Position numbers and translations under genes: made by a program | Shown: one piece after another, positions 17,123-24,467 of the stretch | Layout of the letters: each line of letters begins with the position of its first letter | How positions within the stretch are numbered: position 1 is the stretch's first letter | Assembly (NCBI GenBank): GCA_937907455.1 | Contig: CALESQ010000115.1 | Span: 1 to 45,743 of the forward strand | Direction of reading: 5' to 3' | DNA from: an uncultured Caldilineales bacterium | GTDB taxonomy: Bacteria > Chloroflexota > Anaerolineae > JAAEKA01 | DNA length: 45,743 nucleotides | Notes under the pieces: model-generated | What the model saw: the letters and a program-made list of their open reading frames with translations, nothing else | Told to the model about the DNA's origin: nothing | The model's database searches: none

Positions 17123-17434
17123 TGCCAGTACACCGGCCATGCCAAATAAAGCCGCAGTGACGCGCATGGCGGTTGGCCCGGCCTCGCCGCCTGCGGCATG
17201 AAACACAGCAAAAGTCAGCGCATTGGCGTAAGCGTTAAGCGCCGGCACGCCAAAGTTGCCAGTCAGGAATATGGGACGATACGCGGGAGCGGTGAGGATG
17301 CGCCGCGCTTCCAGCCCCTCGAATGCTTCATCGAAATGAAAACCAGGCGGAATCGTATTGATCTGCCAGCAGCGCACAGCCAAAGCCAAGGCCAACAGCA
17401 GGGGAAGTTGCAGGTGACGTACAGCGCGCGGCAT
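17123..17434 (-). pseudogene. N-terminal remnant of a GT39-like membrane glycosyltransferase
   Basis: From ATG 17432-17434, about 104 residues read as the start of a GT-C enzyme. There is one membrane segment, then INTIPPGFHFDEAFEGLEA with the acidic catalytic motif, then YRPIFLTGNFGVPALNAYAN and a second hydrophobic segment. Full-length relatives run to several hundred residues. Here the frame ends at a stop near 17090 after a few unrelated residues, because the rest has been deleted and joined to the aminotransferase tail. The codons look intact, so the deletion is probably recent. Confidence 0.7.
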
Positions 17435-17449
17435 AGCACAATGTGGCAA

Positions 17450-17507
17450 AACGCGTACTGCATACCGCGTTCTTGTCAGGCAAGCTACGCGGTACGCAGT
17501 ACGCGTT
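17450..17507. repeat. Inverted word array RE5 (GTACTGC type), near-perfect hairpin
   Basis: Arms 17450-17470 and 17487-17507 are complementary at 20 of 21 positions around a 16-nt loop. That loop itself holds CTTG/CAAG. The words read GTACTGC on the left and GCAGTAC on the right. It sits between metK (stop at 17539) and the start of the GT39 remnant. Confidence 0.88.
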
Positions 17508-17538
17508 CGTCGAAAGCAGGAAATTGCTTGAAAGCAGC

Positions 17539-18753
17539 TTAGCTGAGCCCGGCGGCGCTGCGCAGGGCTGCGGCCTTGTCGGTGCGCTCCCACGGCGCAT
17601 CAATGTCGTTGCGGCCAAAGTGACCATACGCAGCGGTGGCGCGGTAGATCGGGCGGCGCAGGTCCAGGTCGCGGATGATCGCGGCGGGGCGCATGTCAAA
17701 GTGTTCGTTGATCAGCTCGACAATGCGCTCGTCGGGGATGTTGCCGGTGCCGAAAGTCTCCACGCTGACCGAGATCGGGCGCGCCACGCCGATGGCATAG
17801 CTGATTTGCAGCTCAACACGGCTGGCCAGACCCGCGGCTACGCAGTTCTTGGCTACATAGCGGGCCATGTACGCGCCGGAGCGGTCTACCTTTGTCGGGT
17901 CTTTGCCGCTGAACGCGCCACCGCCGTGCCGGGCCATGCCGCCGTAGGTGTCCACGATGATCTTGCGGCCGGTCAGACCGGCATCGCCCATCGGGCCACC
18001 GATGACAAAGCGGCCGGTGGGGTTGACGAAGATCTTGGTGTCGGCATCCAGCAGTTCCGCCGGAACCACGGCATTGATGACATGCTCAATCACCTCGGCG
18101 CGGATTTGCGGCTGGTCTACTTCCGGTGCGTGCTGGGTGGAGATGACGATGGCATCCACGCGCTGCGGCTGGCCGAAGGCGTATTCAATCGTCACCTGGC
18201 TCTTGCCGTCGGGGCGCAGATACTCCAGCGTGCCATCCTTGCGCACTTCGGTCAGGCGCTTGGTAAGCGCGTGAGCCAGTGCGATCGGCATCGGCATCAG
18301 TTCCGGGGTTTCGTTGCAGGCAAAGCCGACCATCATACCCTGGTCGCCGGCGCCGGTGGCCTCGATCTGGTCATCGGTCATTTCGCCGGTCTTGTGTTCC
18401 AGCGCCTCGTCCACGCCCAGAGCGATGTCCGCGGACTGCTCCTTGAGCGAGACGATCACGCCGCAGGTTTCGGCGTCGAAGCCGAACTTGCCGCGGGTGT
18501 AGCCGATCTCGGTGACCACGGTACGCGCCAGCGCGCCGATGTCAGCATAGGTGCTGGTGGTGATTTCGCCCATCACCAGCACGAGGCCGGTGGTGACGGA
18601 GGTTTCGCACGCCACGCGCGCGTTGGGGTCGTCTTTGATAATGGCGTCCAGCACAGCATCGCTGATCTGGTCGCACATCTTGTCGGGGTGGCCTTCTGTC
18701 ACCGATTCCGAAGTGTAATACAACTTCGGTGACGTCATAAAGGTAGTGCTCAT
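17539..18753 (-). CDS. metK: S-adenosylmethionine synthetase
   Basis: A 404-residue cytoplasmic enzyme forming SAM from methionine and ATP. TSESVTEGHPDKMCDQISDA (residues about 14-33) provides the ATP and Mg ligands, GAGDQGMMVGFACNETPELM is the signature hexapeptide region and GGGAFSGKDPTKVDRSGAY the second signature. Length is close to the usual 380-400, with a short N-terminal extension; Met6 is an alternative start. AGGAG lies 8 nt before the ATG. It follows ahcY with a 157-bp gap filled by array RE6 and a candidate promoter. It is thus the last gene of the methylation-cycle cluster. Confidence 0.96.
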   Translation of the reverse strand: MSTTFMTSPKLYYTSESVTEGHPDKMCDQISDAVLDAIIKDDPNARVACETSVTTGLVLVMGEITTSTYADIGALARTVVTEIGYTRGKFGFDAETCGVIVSLKEQSADIALGVDEALEHKTGEMTDDQIEATGAGDQGMMVGFACNETPELMPMPIALAHALTKRLTEVRKDGTLEYLRPDGKSQVTIEYAFGQPQRVDAIVISTQHAPEVDQPQIRAEVIEHVINAVVPAELLDADTKIFVNPTGRFVIGGPMGDAGLTGRKIIVDTYGGMARHGGGAFSGKDPTKVDRSGAYMARYVAKNCVAAGLASRVELQISYAIGVARPISVSVETFGTGNIPDERIVELINEHFDMRPAAIIRDLDLRRPIYRATAAYGHFGRNDIDAPWERTDKAAALRSAAGLS

Positions 18754-18800
18754 AAAACGCTTCTCCTGAAAACTAACTGTTTGGCAATCAACAGATGATC

Positions 18801-18914
18801 GTAATGCGTAATGCGTACTACGTATTGCTTATTGCGTCATCCAGAATAGACATTGGTGGCTACAAAGATGTCAAGTCTGGATTTACGTAGTACGCAGCAG
18901 GCAGTACCGTCTAC
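18801..18914. repeat. Inverted word array RE6 (GTAATGC/GTACTGC words)
   Basis: Five words in register cover 18801-18835, a 44-nt centre follows, and five inverted-type words cover 18880-18914. The centre shares ACATT, TGGCT and CAAAGA in order with the RE4 spacer, and forms its own hairpin (ATCCAGA with TCTGGAT). The ahcY stop codon (18911-18913) lies inside the word CGTCTAC. Confidence 0.85.
18845..18874 (-). promoter_or_regulatory. Candidate promoter for metK inside the RE6 centre
   Basis: On the minus strand TTGACA (18869-18874) is followed after 18 bp by TCTATT (18845-18850). The -35 is perfect and the -10 matches four of six consensus bases. It lies about 95 nt upstream of the metK start and could allow metK to be expressed apart from the riboswitch-controlled promoter. 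Confidence 0.38.
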
Positions 18915-20167
18915 GTTCCCTCTGTCCACGAGGCGAGGTAGTTCACCTGCTCGTCGGTGAGAACGTCAATGCGCACGCCCATCGCTTCCAGCTTCATGCG
19001 GGCGATTTCCTTGTCCATCTCTTCCGGCACGGAATAGACGTCGTTTTCCAGCTCGCTGGCGTGTTCGCGCATGTAGACTGCGCTCAGAGCCTGGTTGGCG
19101 AAGCTCATGTCCATCACGCTCGCCGGATGGCCTTCAGCCGCGGCCAGGTTGACCAGACGGCCTTCACCGGCCAGGTAGAGGCGGCGACCATCGTTCAGCA
19201 CGTACTCGTCGAGCTGATGGCGCACACGCCGCCATTCGCTGCTCATGCCTTCCAGTTCGGGGATGTTGATTTCGACGTTGAAATGGCCGGAGTTTGCCAT
19301 GATCGCGCCGTCCTTCATTACCTCGAAGTGACTCTTGTCGAAGACGTGAATGTCGCCGGTAGCGGTGCAGAAGATGTCACCGATCTTGGCTGCGTCCATC
19401 ATCGGCATCACCAGGAAGCCGTCCATCACCGCTTCCAGCGCCTTGAGCGGGTCTATTTCTGTCACGATCACGTTGGCGCCGAGGCCCTTGGCACGCATGG
19501 CGATGCCGCGGCTGCACCAGCCGTAGCCGCCGACCACGAAATGCTTGCCTGCCAGCAGGATGTTGGTGGCGCGGATGATGCCGTCAATCGTGCTTTGGCC
19601 CGTGCCATAACGATTGTCGAACAGGTGCTTGGTCATGGCGTCGTTGACTGCCATCACGGGGTACTTCAGCGCGCCGTCCTTAGCCATTGCCTTCAGACGG
19701 ATCACGCCCGTGGTGGTTTCCTCGGTGCCGCCGACGATGTACTCCAGCAGATCAGGCCGCTCGCTGTGCAGGGTTGCCAGCAGGTCGCAGCCATCGTCCA
19801 TGGTCATGTTGGGTTTGAAGTCCAACGCGGCATGAAGGTGCTGGTAGTAGGTTTCGTTGTCCTCGCCCTTGATCGCGTACACGGGCATTTCATTGTAGGC
19901 CACCAGCGCCGCGGCGATGTCGTCCTGGGTGCTGAGCGGATTGCTGGCGGTCAGCACCACATCGGCGCCACCGGCTTGCAGCACACGCATCAGGTTGCCG
20001 GTTTCGGCAGTCACATGCAGGCAGGCGCTCAGGCGCATGCCCTTCAGCGGGCGCTCCTTGGCAAAGCGCTGCTCAATGATGTTGAGCACGGGCATTTCGC
20101 GCGCAGCCCACTGCATACGGAAACGGCCCTGTTCAGCCAGGTTGATGTCTTTGATGTCGTAATTCAC
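18911..20167 (-). CDS. ahcY: Adenosylhomocysteinase
   Basis: A 418-residue NAD-dependent enzyme that splits S-adenosylhomocysteine into adenosine and homocysteine. Landmarks are HVTAETGNLM, NPLSTQDDIAAAL, MDDGCDLL, EETTTGVIRLK, FDNRYGTGQSTIDGI and the NAD-binding GGYGWCSRGIAMRAKGLGA. The protein is at the short end of the family and lacks the extra segment of many proteobacterial forms, so it looks like the archaeal/Thermotoga type. Start is GTG at 20165-20167, 9 nt after AGAGG. The TAG stop lies in array RE6. It clears the product of the SAM-dependent methyltransferase encoded in the same cluster. Confidence 0.95.
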   Translation of the reverse strand: MNYDIKDINLAEQGRFRMQWAAREMPVLNIIEQRFAKERPLKGMRLSACLHVTAETGNLMRVLQAGGADVVLTASNPLSTQDDIAAALVAYNEMPVYAIKGEDNETYYQHLHAALDFKPNMTMDDGCDLLATLHSERPDLLEYIVGGTEETTTGVIRLKAMAKDGALKYPVMAVNDAMTKHLFDNRYGTGQSTIDGIIRATNILLAGKHFVVGGYGWCSRGIAMRAKGLGANVIVTEIDPLKALEAVMDGFLVMPMMDAAKIGDIFCTATGDIHVFDKSHFEVMKDGAIMANSGHFNVEINIPELEGMSSEWRRVRHQLDEYVLNDGRRLYLAGEGRLVNLAAAEGHPASVMDMSFANQALSAVYMREHASELENDVYSVPEEMDKEIARMKLEAMGVRIDVLTDEQVNYLASWTEGT

Positions 20168-20191
20168 GAAAATGTACCTCTTTGAAAGTTA

Positions 20192-20280
20192 GTAAAACAG
20201 GGAATAGTAGACAAGTAGACAAGGAATAAGTACACAAGGAGGAACACCTTGTGTACTTATTTACTTGTATACCTGTATAC
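20192..20280. repeat. Inverted word array RE7 (8-bp word, GTAGACAA type)
   Basis: GTAGACAA occurs twice in tandem (20207-20222), followed by GTACACAA. After an 11-nt spacer four inverted 8-bp words in strict register cover 20249-20280 (TTGTGTAC, TTGTATAC and variants). The GNAT stop codon (20261-20263) and its last codons lie inside the right arm. Confidence 0.9.
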
Positions 20281-21076
20281 TACTGCCTTCCACAAACGGG
20301 CCATGCACGGCATAACCCAGTTTTTCATAGATATGGCGGGCGGCGGGGTTGCGCTGGTTTACGTTCAACACAACCTGCAAGCCCGCAGCCAGCAGTTCAG
20401 CGGTGACGGCGCTGCTGACGAGCGTGCCCAGGCCGCGCCCGCGCGCCTGTGGGTGTGTCATCACATTGCCAACAGCCGCCACGCGCAGCGTCCGCGCCAC
20501 CAGGTGCGTGCCGGCCATTGCCAGCAGCGCGCCGGTGTGGGCATCCACAGCGCCGTAGAAGACGCCGTCGGTCACTTGCGCCGCGTCGAAGGCGTCCGGC
20601 GCAAACGGGCCGCCGTGCGCGATCAGCTCGGTGATGCGCGGCACATCCGCCGGAGCGAGGCGACGCAAGCACACACCGTGCGCATTGCGTTCGACCGGGC
20701 GGAAAGCCTGCGGCGACACCGCCATGCGCAGCATCGGTTCCAATTCACCGCCGGCGAATTGAAAGCGTGCAGCCAGCAGCGGCACATGCGCCACCGCGGC
20801 GTTCAGGAAAACACGATCAGGCAGATCGGCCTGCTTTAGCAGCATGGCCACGCCCGCCGTGCTGCCCAACGTCAGCACAATGGGCGGATCGAAACGACGA
20901 TAGACCAGCAGCAACGCTTCCGGCTCGTCTTCGTCCGCGGCCTGTGCCAGATACCAGGTGCAGAAGGGCCTCTGCTCTGGTTCCAAATCGCCCAGTGCAT
21001 ACGCGCCGAAGATCGGATAGCGCTGCAAGAAGCGATAGAGACGGAGGGTATCGGTTGTTAAGGTGGTTTGTAGCAC
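20261..21076 (-). CDS. GNAT-family N-acetyltransferase
   Basis: A 271-residue two-part acetyltransferase. The C-terminal half carries the acetyl-CoA motif, NVMTHPQARGRGLGTLVSSA (about residues 205-224), followed by NVNQRNPAARHIYEKLGY. The N-terminal half has LRLYRFLQRYPIFGAYALGDLE, seen in FR47-like members. The acceptor is unknown. Start is GTG at 21074-21076. The last residues (SSIQVYK) are translated from the right arm of array RE7, including the TAA. It lies inside the methylation-cycle cluster without an obvious role there. Confidence 0.82.
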   Translation of the reverse strand: MLQTTLTTDTLRLYRFLQRYPIFGAYALGDLEPEQRPFCTWYLAQAADEDEPEALLLVYRRFDPPIVLTLGSTAGVAMLLKQADLPDRVFLNAAVAHVPLLAARFQFAGGELEPMLRMAVSPQAFRPVERNAHGVCLRRLAPADVPRITELIAHGGPFAPDAFDAAQVTDGVFYGAVDAHTGALLAMAGTHLVARTLRVAAVGNVMTHPQARGRGLGTLVSSAVTAELLAAGLQVVLNVNQRNPAARHIYEKLGYAVHGPFVEGSSIQVYK

Positions 21077-21083
21077 GTTATAC

Positions 21084-21160
21084 GTAACGAGTAACTCGTA
21101 ACCTGTGAAGGCGCGAGTTGGGTGATGGTTGCGTACTGCGTATTGCGTACTACGGGTTAC
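21084..21160. repeat. Word array RE8 (GTAACGA/GTAACTC left, GTACTGC right)
   Basis: Three words in register (21084-21104) and, after a 28-nt spacer, four words (21133-21160) fill the gap between the GNAT start and the stop of the PfkB kinase (21164). The two arms use words of different classes (RE3/RE4-like and RE5/RE6-like), so pairing is weaker than in other arrays. It may be a recombinant of two types. Confidence 0.75.
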
Positions 21161-21163
21161 AGG

Positions 21164-22126
21164 CTATCCGCCCAGCAAACCCGCCAACTCCGGCGCGTCG
21201 CCGTAGGTGGTGCGGTAGCGCTCAACGAATTCCGGCAGCGTGTAGTGATGGTTCATCGTGCCGTGCTGCTCGATGACATAAGCCGCTGCCAGGCTGCCCA
21301 GCCGACAGGTTACTTCCCACGGGTAGCCGCGCACCAGGCCGGTGAGCAGGCCCGCGCGGTAGGCATCGCCTACGCCGGTTGGCTCAACCACGTTGGCCGA
21401 AGCCACCGCGGGCACGAACAGCTCACCCGCGCGTGTGATAACCTTCGATCCCTGCGCGCCCAGCGTCACCACAATCGTGGCGACGCGGTCGAGGATATCG
21501 TCCTGGGTCAGGCCGGTTTTCTGGCGGATCAGCTCGTATTCGTATTCGTTCACGGTGAGGATCCACGCGCCTTGCATGGATGCGCGCAGGTCGGGGCCGT
21601 CCACGCGGGCGAGTTGCTGGCTGGGATCGTAGATAAAGGGTATGTCCAGCTCGCGGCATTCCTGCGCGTACTTGTACATGGCTGCCGGATCGTTGGGCGA
21701 GATGATGACCACATCACCGGCGTTCAGGTCCAGGTCGTAGAGCGACAGCTCGCGCGCCCGCGCCATTGCGCCCGTGTGAAAACTGGCGATCTGGTTGTGG
21801 TCGAGGTCGGTAATCACGCTGAACGTGGCGGTAAATTCGTCCTGGAAAATGCCCATATCGGCAGTGTCCACGCCCTGCGCTTCCAGCCACTCGCGGTATT
21901 CACCGAAATCCTTGCCGGCCGCGCCCAGCAGCTTGGGCCGGTTGCCCAGCAACGCCAGGCTATAGGCGATGTTGGGGCCGATGCCGCCGCGAAAGCTCTG
22001 CTTGCTGTCCACCAGAAAGCTGACGCTCAGCTTATGCAGGTGTTCCGGCAAGATTTGCTCGCGAAAGCGGCCGGGAAAGGTCATCAGATAGTCGTAAGCT
22101 ACGGAACCGGTAACGATGATGGTCAT
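21164..22126 (-). CDS. PfkB-family nucleoside/sugar kinase, probable adenosine kinase
   Basis: A 320-residue ribokinase-fold kinase. GGIGPNIAYSLALLG is the first PfkB signature and EPTGVGDAYRAGLL the second, with the catalytic aspartate in GVGDAY. The HYTLPEFVERYRTTYGD tail is like proteins annotated as adenosine kinase in this phylum. Placed between ahcY and mtnA in a SAM-recycling cluster, phosphorylation of the adenosine released by AhcY is the most economical role, but sugar kinases share these motifs. ATG at 22124-22126 is preferred. The longer frame to 22168 would translate array RE9 and adds no homologous residues. Confidence 0.8.
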   Translation of the reverse strand: MTIIVTGSVAYDYLMTFPGRFREQILPEHLHKLSVSFLVDSKQSFRGGIGPNIAYSLALLGNRPKLLGAAGKDFGEYREWLEAQGVDTADMGIFQDEFTATFSVITDLDHNQIASFHTGAMARARELSLYDLDLNAGDVVIISPNDPAAMYKYAQECRELDIPFIYDPSQQLARVDGPDLRASMQGAWILTVNEYEYELIRQKTGLTQDDILDRVATIVVTLGAQGSKVITRAGELFVPAVASANVVEPTGVGDAYRAGLLTGLVRGYPWEVTCRLGSLAAAYVIEQHGTMNHHYTLPEFVERYRTTYGDAPELAGLLGG

Positions 22127-22136
22127 AGGTCGCTCG

Positions 22137-22230
22137 GTAAACAAGGAGACAGGGACGCAAGCAGACAAGGAATTTACCCTTGCTTATTGGTTTACGGCCT
22201 GTTTTCTTGTTTACTTGTCTCCTTTTCTAC
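22137..22230. repeat. Inverted word array RE9 (8-bp word, GTAAACAA type)
   Basis: The left part (22137-22168) has GTAAACAA and GCAGACAA. The right part has in-register inverted words TTGTTTAC, TTGTCTCC and TTTTCTAC (22207-22230). The right arm is translated: it supplies the last 12 codons of the DNA methyltransferase gene. Confidence 0.82.
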
Positions 22231-23181
22231 TTTCTTTATCCGCGCCCGCGCCCGCGCGCAGTAATCTTCGGATACGTCATAGCCAATGTAATGGCGGTCA
22301 GTTTGCACCGCGGCGACGGCCGTGGTCCCCGCGCCCATGAAGGGATCGAGCACCAGGTCGCCCGGTTGGGTGTACAGTTTGATCAAACGGCGGGGCAGTT
22401 CAACCGGGAAGGGTGCGGGATGGTCAATGCCCGATTCGGTAGTCATCCACCACACATCGTCGCCCGACTGGCTGAAATATTGCCAGGCTGCCCGCGCCAG
22501 CGATTCGGCAGTCCAGTCGTCGTCTTTGCCGCGCTTTTGCGCATCACGCAGCTTGCCAGCCAGCTTGCGTTGCAACTCGGCCAGACTGCGCCCGTCCGCT
22601 TTCTTATTCTCTTCACTGCTTACCGGTAACTGGCGACCGGCTACTTCCTCCGGTCGCCAGATGCTGCGCGTCCAGTCCACGAACTCGCCGCCGCTGATGC
22701 CGGTTTTGCTGCCGCCGGACAGCCGGAACTGCTCTTTGGAAAAGACCATGATGTATTCGTGTACATCACGCAGCACCGGGTCGCTGCTGCTGGCAAAGCT
22801 GCCCCAGGCCGTGCTGATGCCAACGCTGGAACCTTTGTCCCAGATGATTTCGCCACGCATCTGCCAGTGTTGGCCCTCGTCGCGGCCCAGCCGCAGCAAT
22901 TCTGCGGTGATCAGCGCGTTGAGCGGCAGATAGGGCTTGCGATCTGTGTTCGCCACGTTGATGCACAGGCGTCCGCCCGGCACCAGCACGCGGTAGCACT
23001 CGCGCCATACCTCGTTCAGGTAAGCCAGATAAGCATCCAGCGGCAGGTTATCGTCGTGCGTAGCGTAGGCCTTGCCCACGTTGTACGGCGGCGAGGTCAC
23101 GACAAGCTGCACCGACGCATCGGCCACCTCGGCCATACGTCGCGAATCGGTGCAATAGATGGTGTCGTGGAGCATAACCAT
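22192..23181 (-). CDS. Orphan DNA methyltransferase, N4/N6 amino type (beta class)
   Basis: A 329-residue SAM-dependent DNA methyltransferase. The catalytic motif TSPPYNVG (about residues 29-36) comes first and the SAM-binding motif LDPFMGAGTTAVAA (about 278-291) last, the order of the beta class. SPPY favours N4-cytosine over N6-adenine, but this is not certain. No restriction endonuclease is adjacent, so it may have a housekeeping or regulatory role. It sits between mtnA and the adenosine kinase-like gene. The last 12 residues (VEKETSKQENRP) are encoded by array RE9 and should not be part of the conserved domain. Confidence 0.9.
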   Translation of the reverse strand: MVMLHDTIYCTDSRRMAEVADASVQLVVTSPPYNVGKAYATHDDNLPLDAYLAYLNEVWRECYRVLVPGGRLCINVANTDRKPYLPLNALITAELLRLGRDEGQHWQMRGEIIWDKGSSVGISTAWGSFASSSDPVLRDVHEYIMVFSKEQFRLSGGSKTGISGGEFVDWTRSIWRPEEVAGRQLPVSSEENKKADGRSLAELQRKLAGKLRDAQKRGKDDDWTAESLARAAWQYFSQSGDDVWWMTTESGIDHPAPFPVELPRRLIKLYTQPGDLVLDPFMGAGTTAVAAVQTDRHYIGYDVSEDYCARARARIKKVEKETSKQENRP

Positions 23182-23228
23182 TAGTAAACCAAAAGACTTA
23201 GAAATACAGCAACGGTGGGGGTAGAGGC

Positions 23229-23244
23229 GCAGTACGCAGTACGC
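23229..23244. repeat. Short one-armed word array RE10 (GCAGTAC twice)
   Basis: Two in-register copies of GCAGTAC (23229-23242) lie 19 bp beyond the mtnA stop. This is the same word as the right arm of RE5. No matching left arm is evident, so it may be a decayed or half element. Confidence 0.6.
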
Positions 23245-23262
23245 TTTTGGCCGATGCCGTGC

Positions 23263-24330
23263 TTATCCTGTAGCCGTGTCACGTATCCGCTTCTCCGCTG
23301 CCTCTTTGGCGCGGCGCAGGCTTTGCGTGAAGGGCGGATAGCAAATGCCCTCTTCAGTCACGATGCCGGTCAGATAGCGATTCGGCGTCACGTCGAAGGC
23401 GGGATTGTACACCGGAACACCGTGCGGCGCGATCTGCGCACCGTCCACAATGGCGACCTCCTCCCACGAACGTTCTTCGATGGGGATTTGGTCGCCGGTG
23501 GGAGTGTCGAGGTCAATTGTCGAAGCCGGCGCTACGCAGTAGCAGGGGATGCCGTTTTCTTTAGCCAGCACCGCCAGCTTGTAGGTGCCGATCTTGTTGG
23601 CTACGTCGCCGTTGGCCGCTACGCGGTCCGCGCCGAACAGCACCACATCCACCTTGCCGGTGCGCATCAGCGGGCCTGACGCACTGTCTGCGATCAGGTG
23701 CATGGGGATGCCCGCTTCCATCAACTCCCACGCGGTCAGGCGCGCGCCTTGCAGCCGCGGGCGGGTTTCGTCTACCCACACATGGATGGGATTGCCTGCT
23801 TCCCAGGCGGCACGCACCACACCCAGCGCCGTGCCATAGTCCACAGTCGCCAGCGAGCCGGTGTTGCAGTGATGCAGGATGTTGGCGCCATACGGCACAA
23901 CCGACGCGCCGTGCGCGCCCATCTGCCGGTTGATCGCTACATCCTGATCGGCCAGCCGTTGCGCTTCGGCCAGCAAAGCCGAGCGAATGTCGTCCAGGTT
24001 GGGCAGCATCAGGTTTTCGGCCAGCGTGAGCAGGCGGCTGGTGGCCCAGGCCAGGTTGATAGCCGTGGGGCGCGCGGCATCCAGCACCTGCTTGGCGGCG
24101 CGCAAATCAGCCAGCAAGGTGTCGCGATCAATGGCCGGGCTTTGCTGCGCGGCCAGGGCCATGCCGAAACCGCCCGCCGCGCCAATGGCCGGCGCGCCGC
24201 GAATCACCATATCGGTGATTGCGTTCGCCACTGTGCGCACGTCGTTATAGGAGGCGATTTCGAACTGCAAAGGCAGCAGGCGCTGGTCAATCATCTTGAC
24301 CTCACCATCTTCCCACCAAATCGTCCGCAT
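23263..24330 (-). CDS. mtnA: S-methyl-5-thioribose-1-phosphate isomerase
   Basis: A 355-residue aldose-ketose isomerase of the methionine salvage pathway, converting methylthioribose-1-P to methylthioribulose-1-P. The catalytic cysteine lies in LHHCNTGSLATVDYGTALG (about residue 158), and the aspartate in FGADRVAANGDVANKIGTY (about 238). IRGAPAIGAAGGFG is the family N-terminal motif. ATG at 24328-24330 with AAGG 7 nt upstream is preferred to the TTG two codons earlier. It is the first gene behind the SAM riboswitch. No other mtn gene is in the window. Confidence 0.93.
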   Translation of the reverse strand: MRTIWWEDGEVKMIDQRLLPLQFEIASYNDVRTVANAITDMVIRGAPAIGAAGGFGMALAAQQSPAIDRDTLLADLRAAKQVLDAARPTAINLAWATSRLLTLAENLMLPNLDDIRSALLAEAQRLADQDVAINRQMGAHGASVVPYGANILHHCNTGSLATVDYGTALGVVRAAWEAGNPIHVWVDETRPRLQGARLTAWELMEAGIPMHLIADSASGPLMRTGKVDVVLFGADRVAANGDVANKIGTYKLAVLAKENGIPCYCVAPASTIDLDTPTGDQIPIEERSWEEVAIVDGAQIAPHGVPVYNPAFDVTPNRYLTGIVTEEGICYPPFTQSLRRAKEAAEKRIRDTATG

Positions 24331-24427
24331 CGTCAACCTTCCTTAAAAGTCTGATTGAATAGTAACTGCTCGCCGCTTCAACCACGGTTCAAAGTCGGTA
24401 GTGGAAACAGCAGCAGCGATTGAATAT

Positions 24428-24453
24428 AAAAAAACACGCTCCGAGGAGCGCGC
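24428..24453 (-). terminator. Riboswitch-linked intrinsic terminator
   Basis: On the minus strand a short GC stem (GCGCTC/GAGCGT around a CTCG loop, extendable with G-U pairs) is followed by seven T residues (24428-24434). It starts 14 nt after the P1 3' strand of the SAM aptamer and ends about 98 nt before mtnA. It should stop transcription when SAM is bound. The competing antiterminator pairing is not resolved here. Confidence 0.8.
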
Positions 24454-24467
24454 CTTAAAGGGCCTAC

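Noticed and set aside
19061..20185. Long plus-strand ORF opposite ahcY (374 residues) and similar long antisense frames opposite metK, mtnA and comEC
   Set aside because: They are low-complexity His/Gln/Ala/Gly-rich mirror frames of strongly conserved genes in GC-rich DNA.
22127..22168. N-terminal extension of the PfkB kinase (14 residues)
   Set aside because: It is translated from array RE9 and precedes the conserved start of the kinase fold; ATG at 22126 fits the family.
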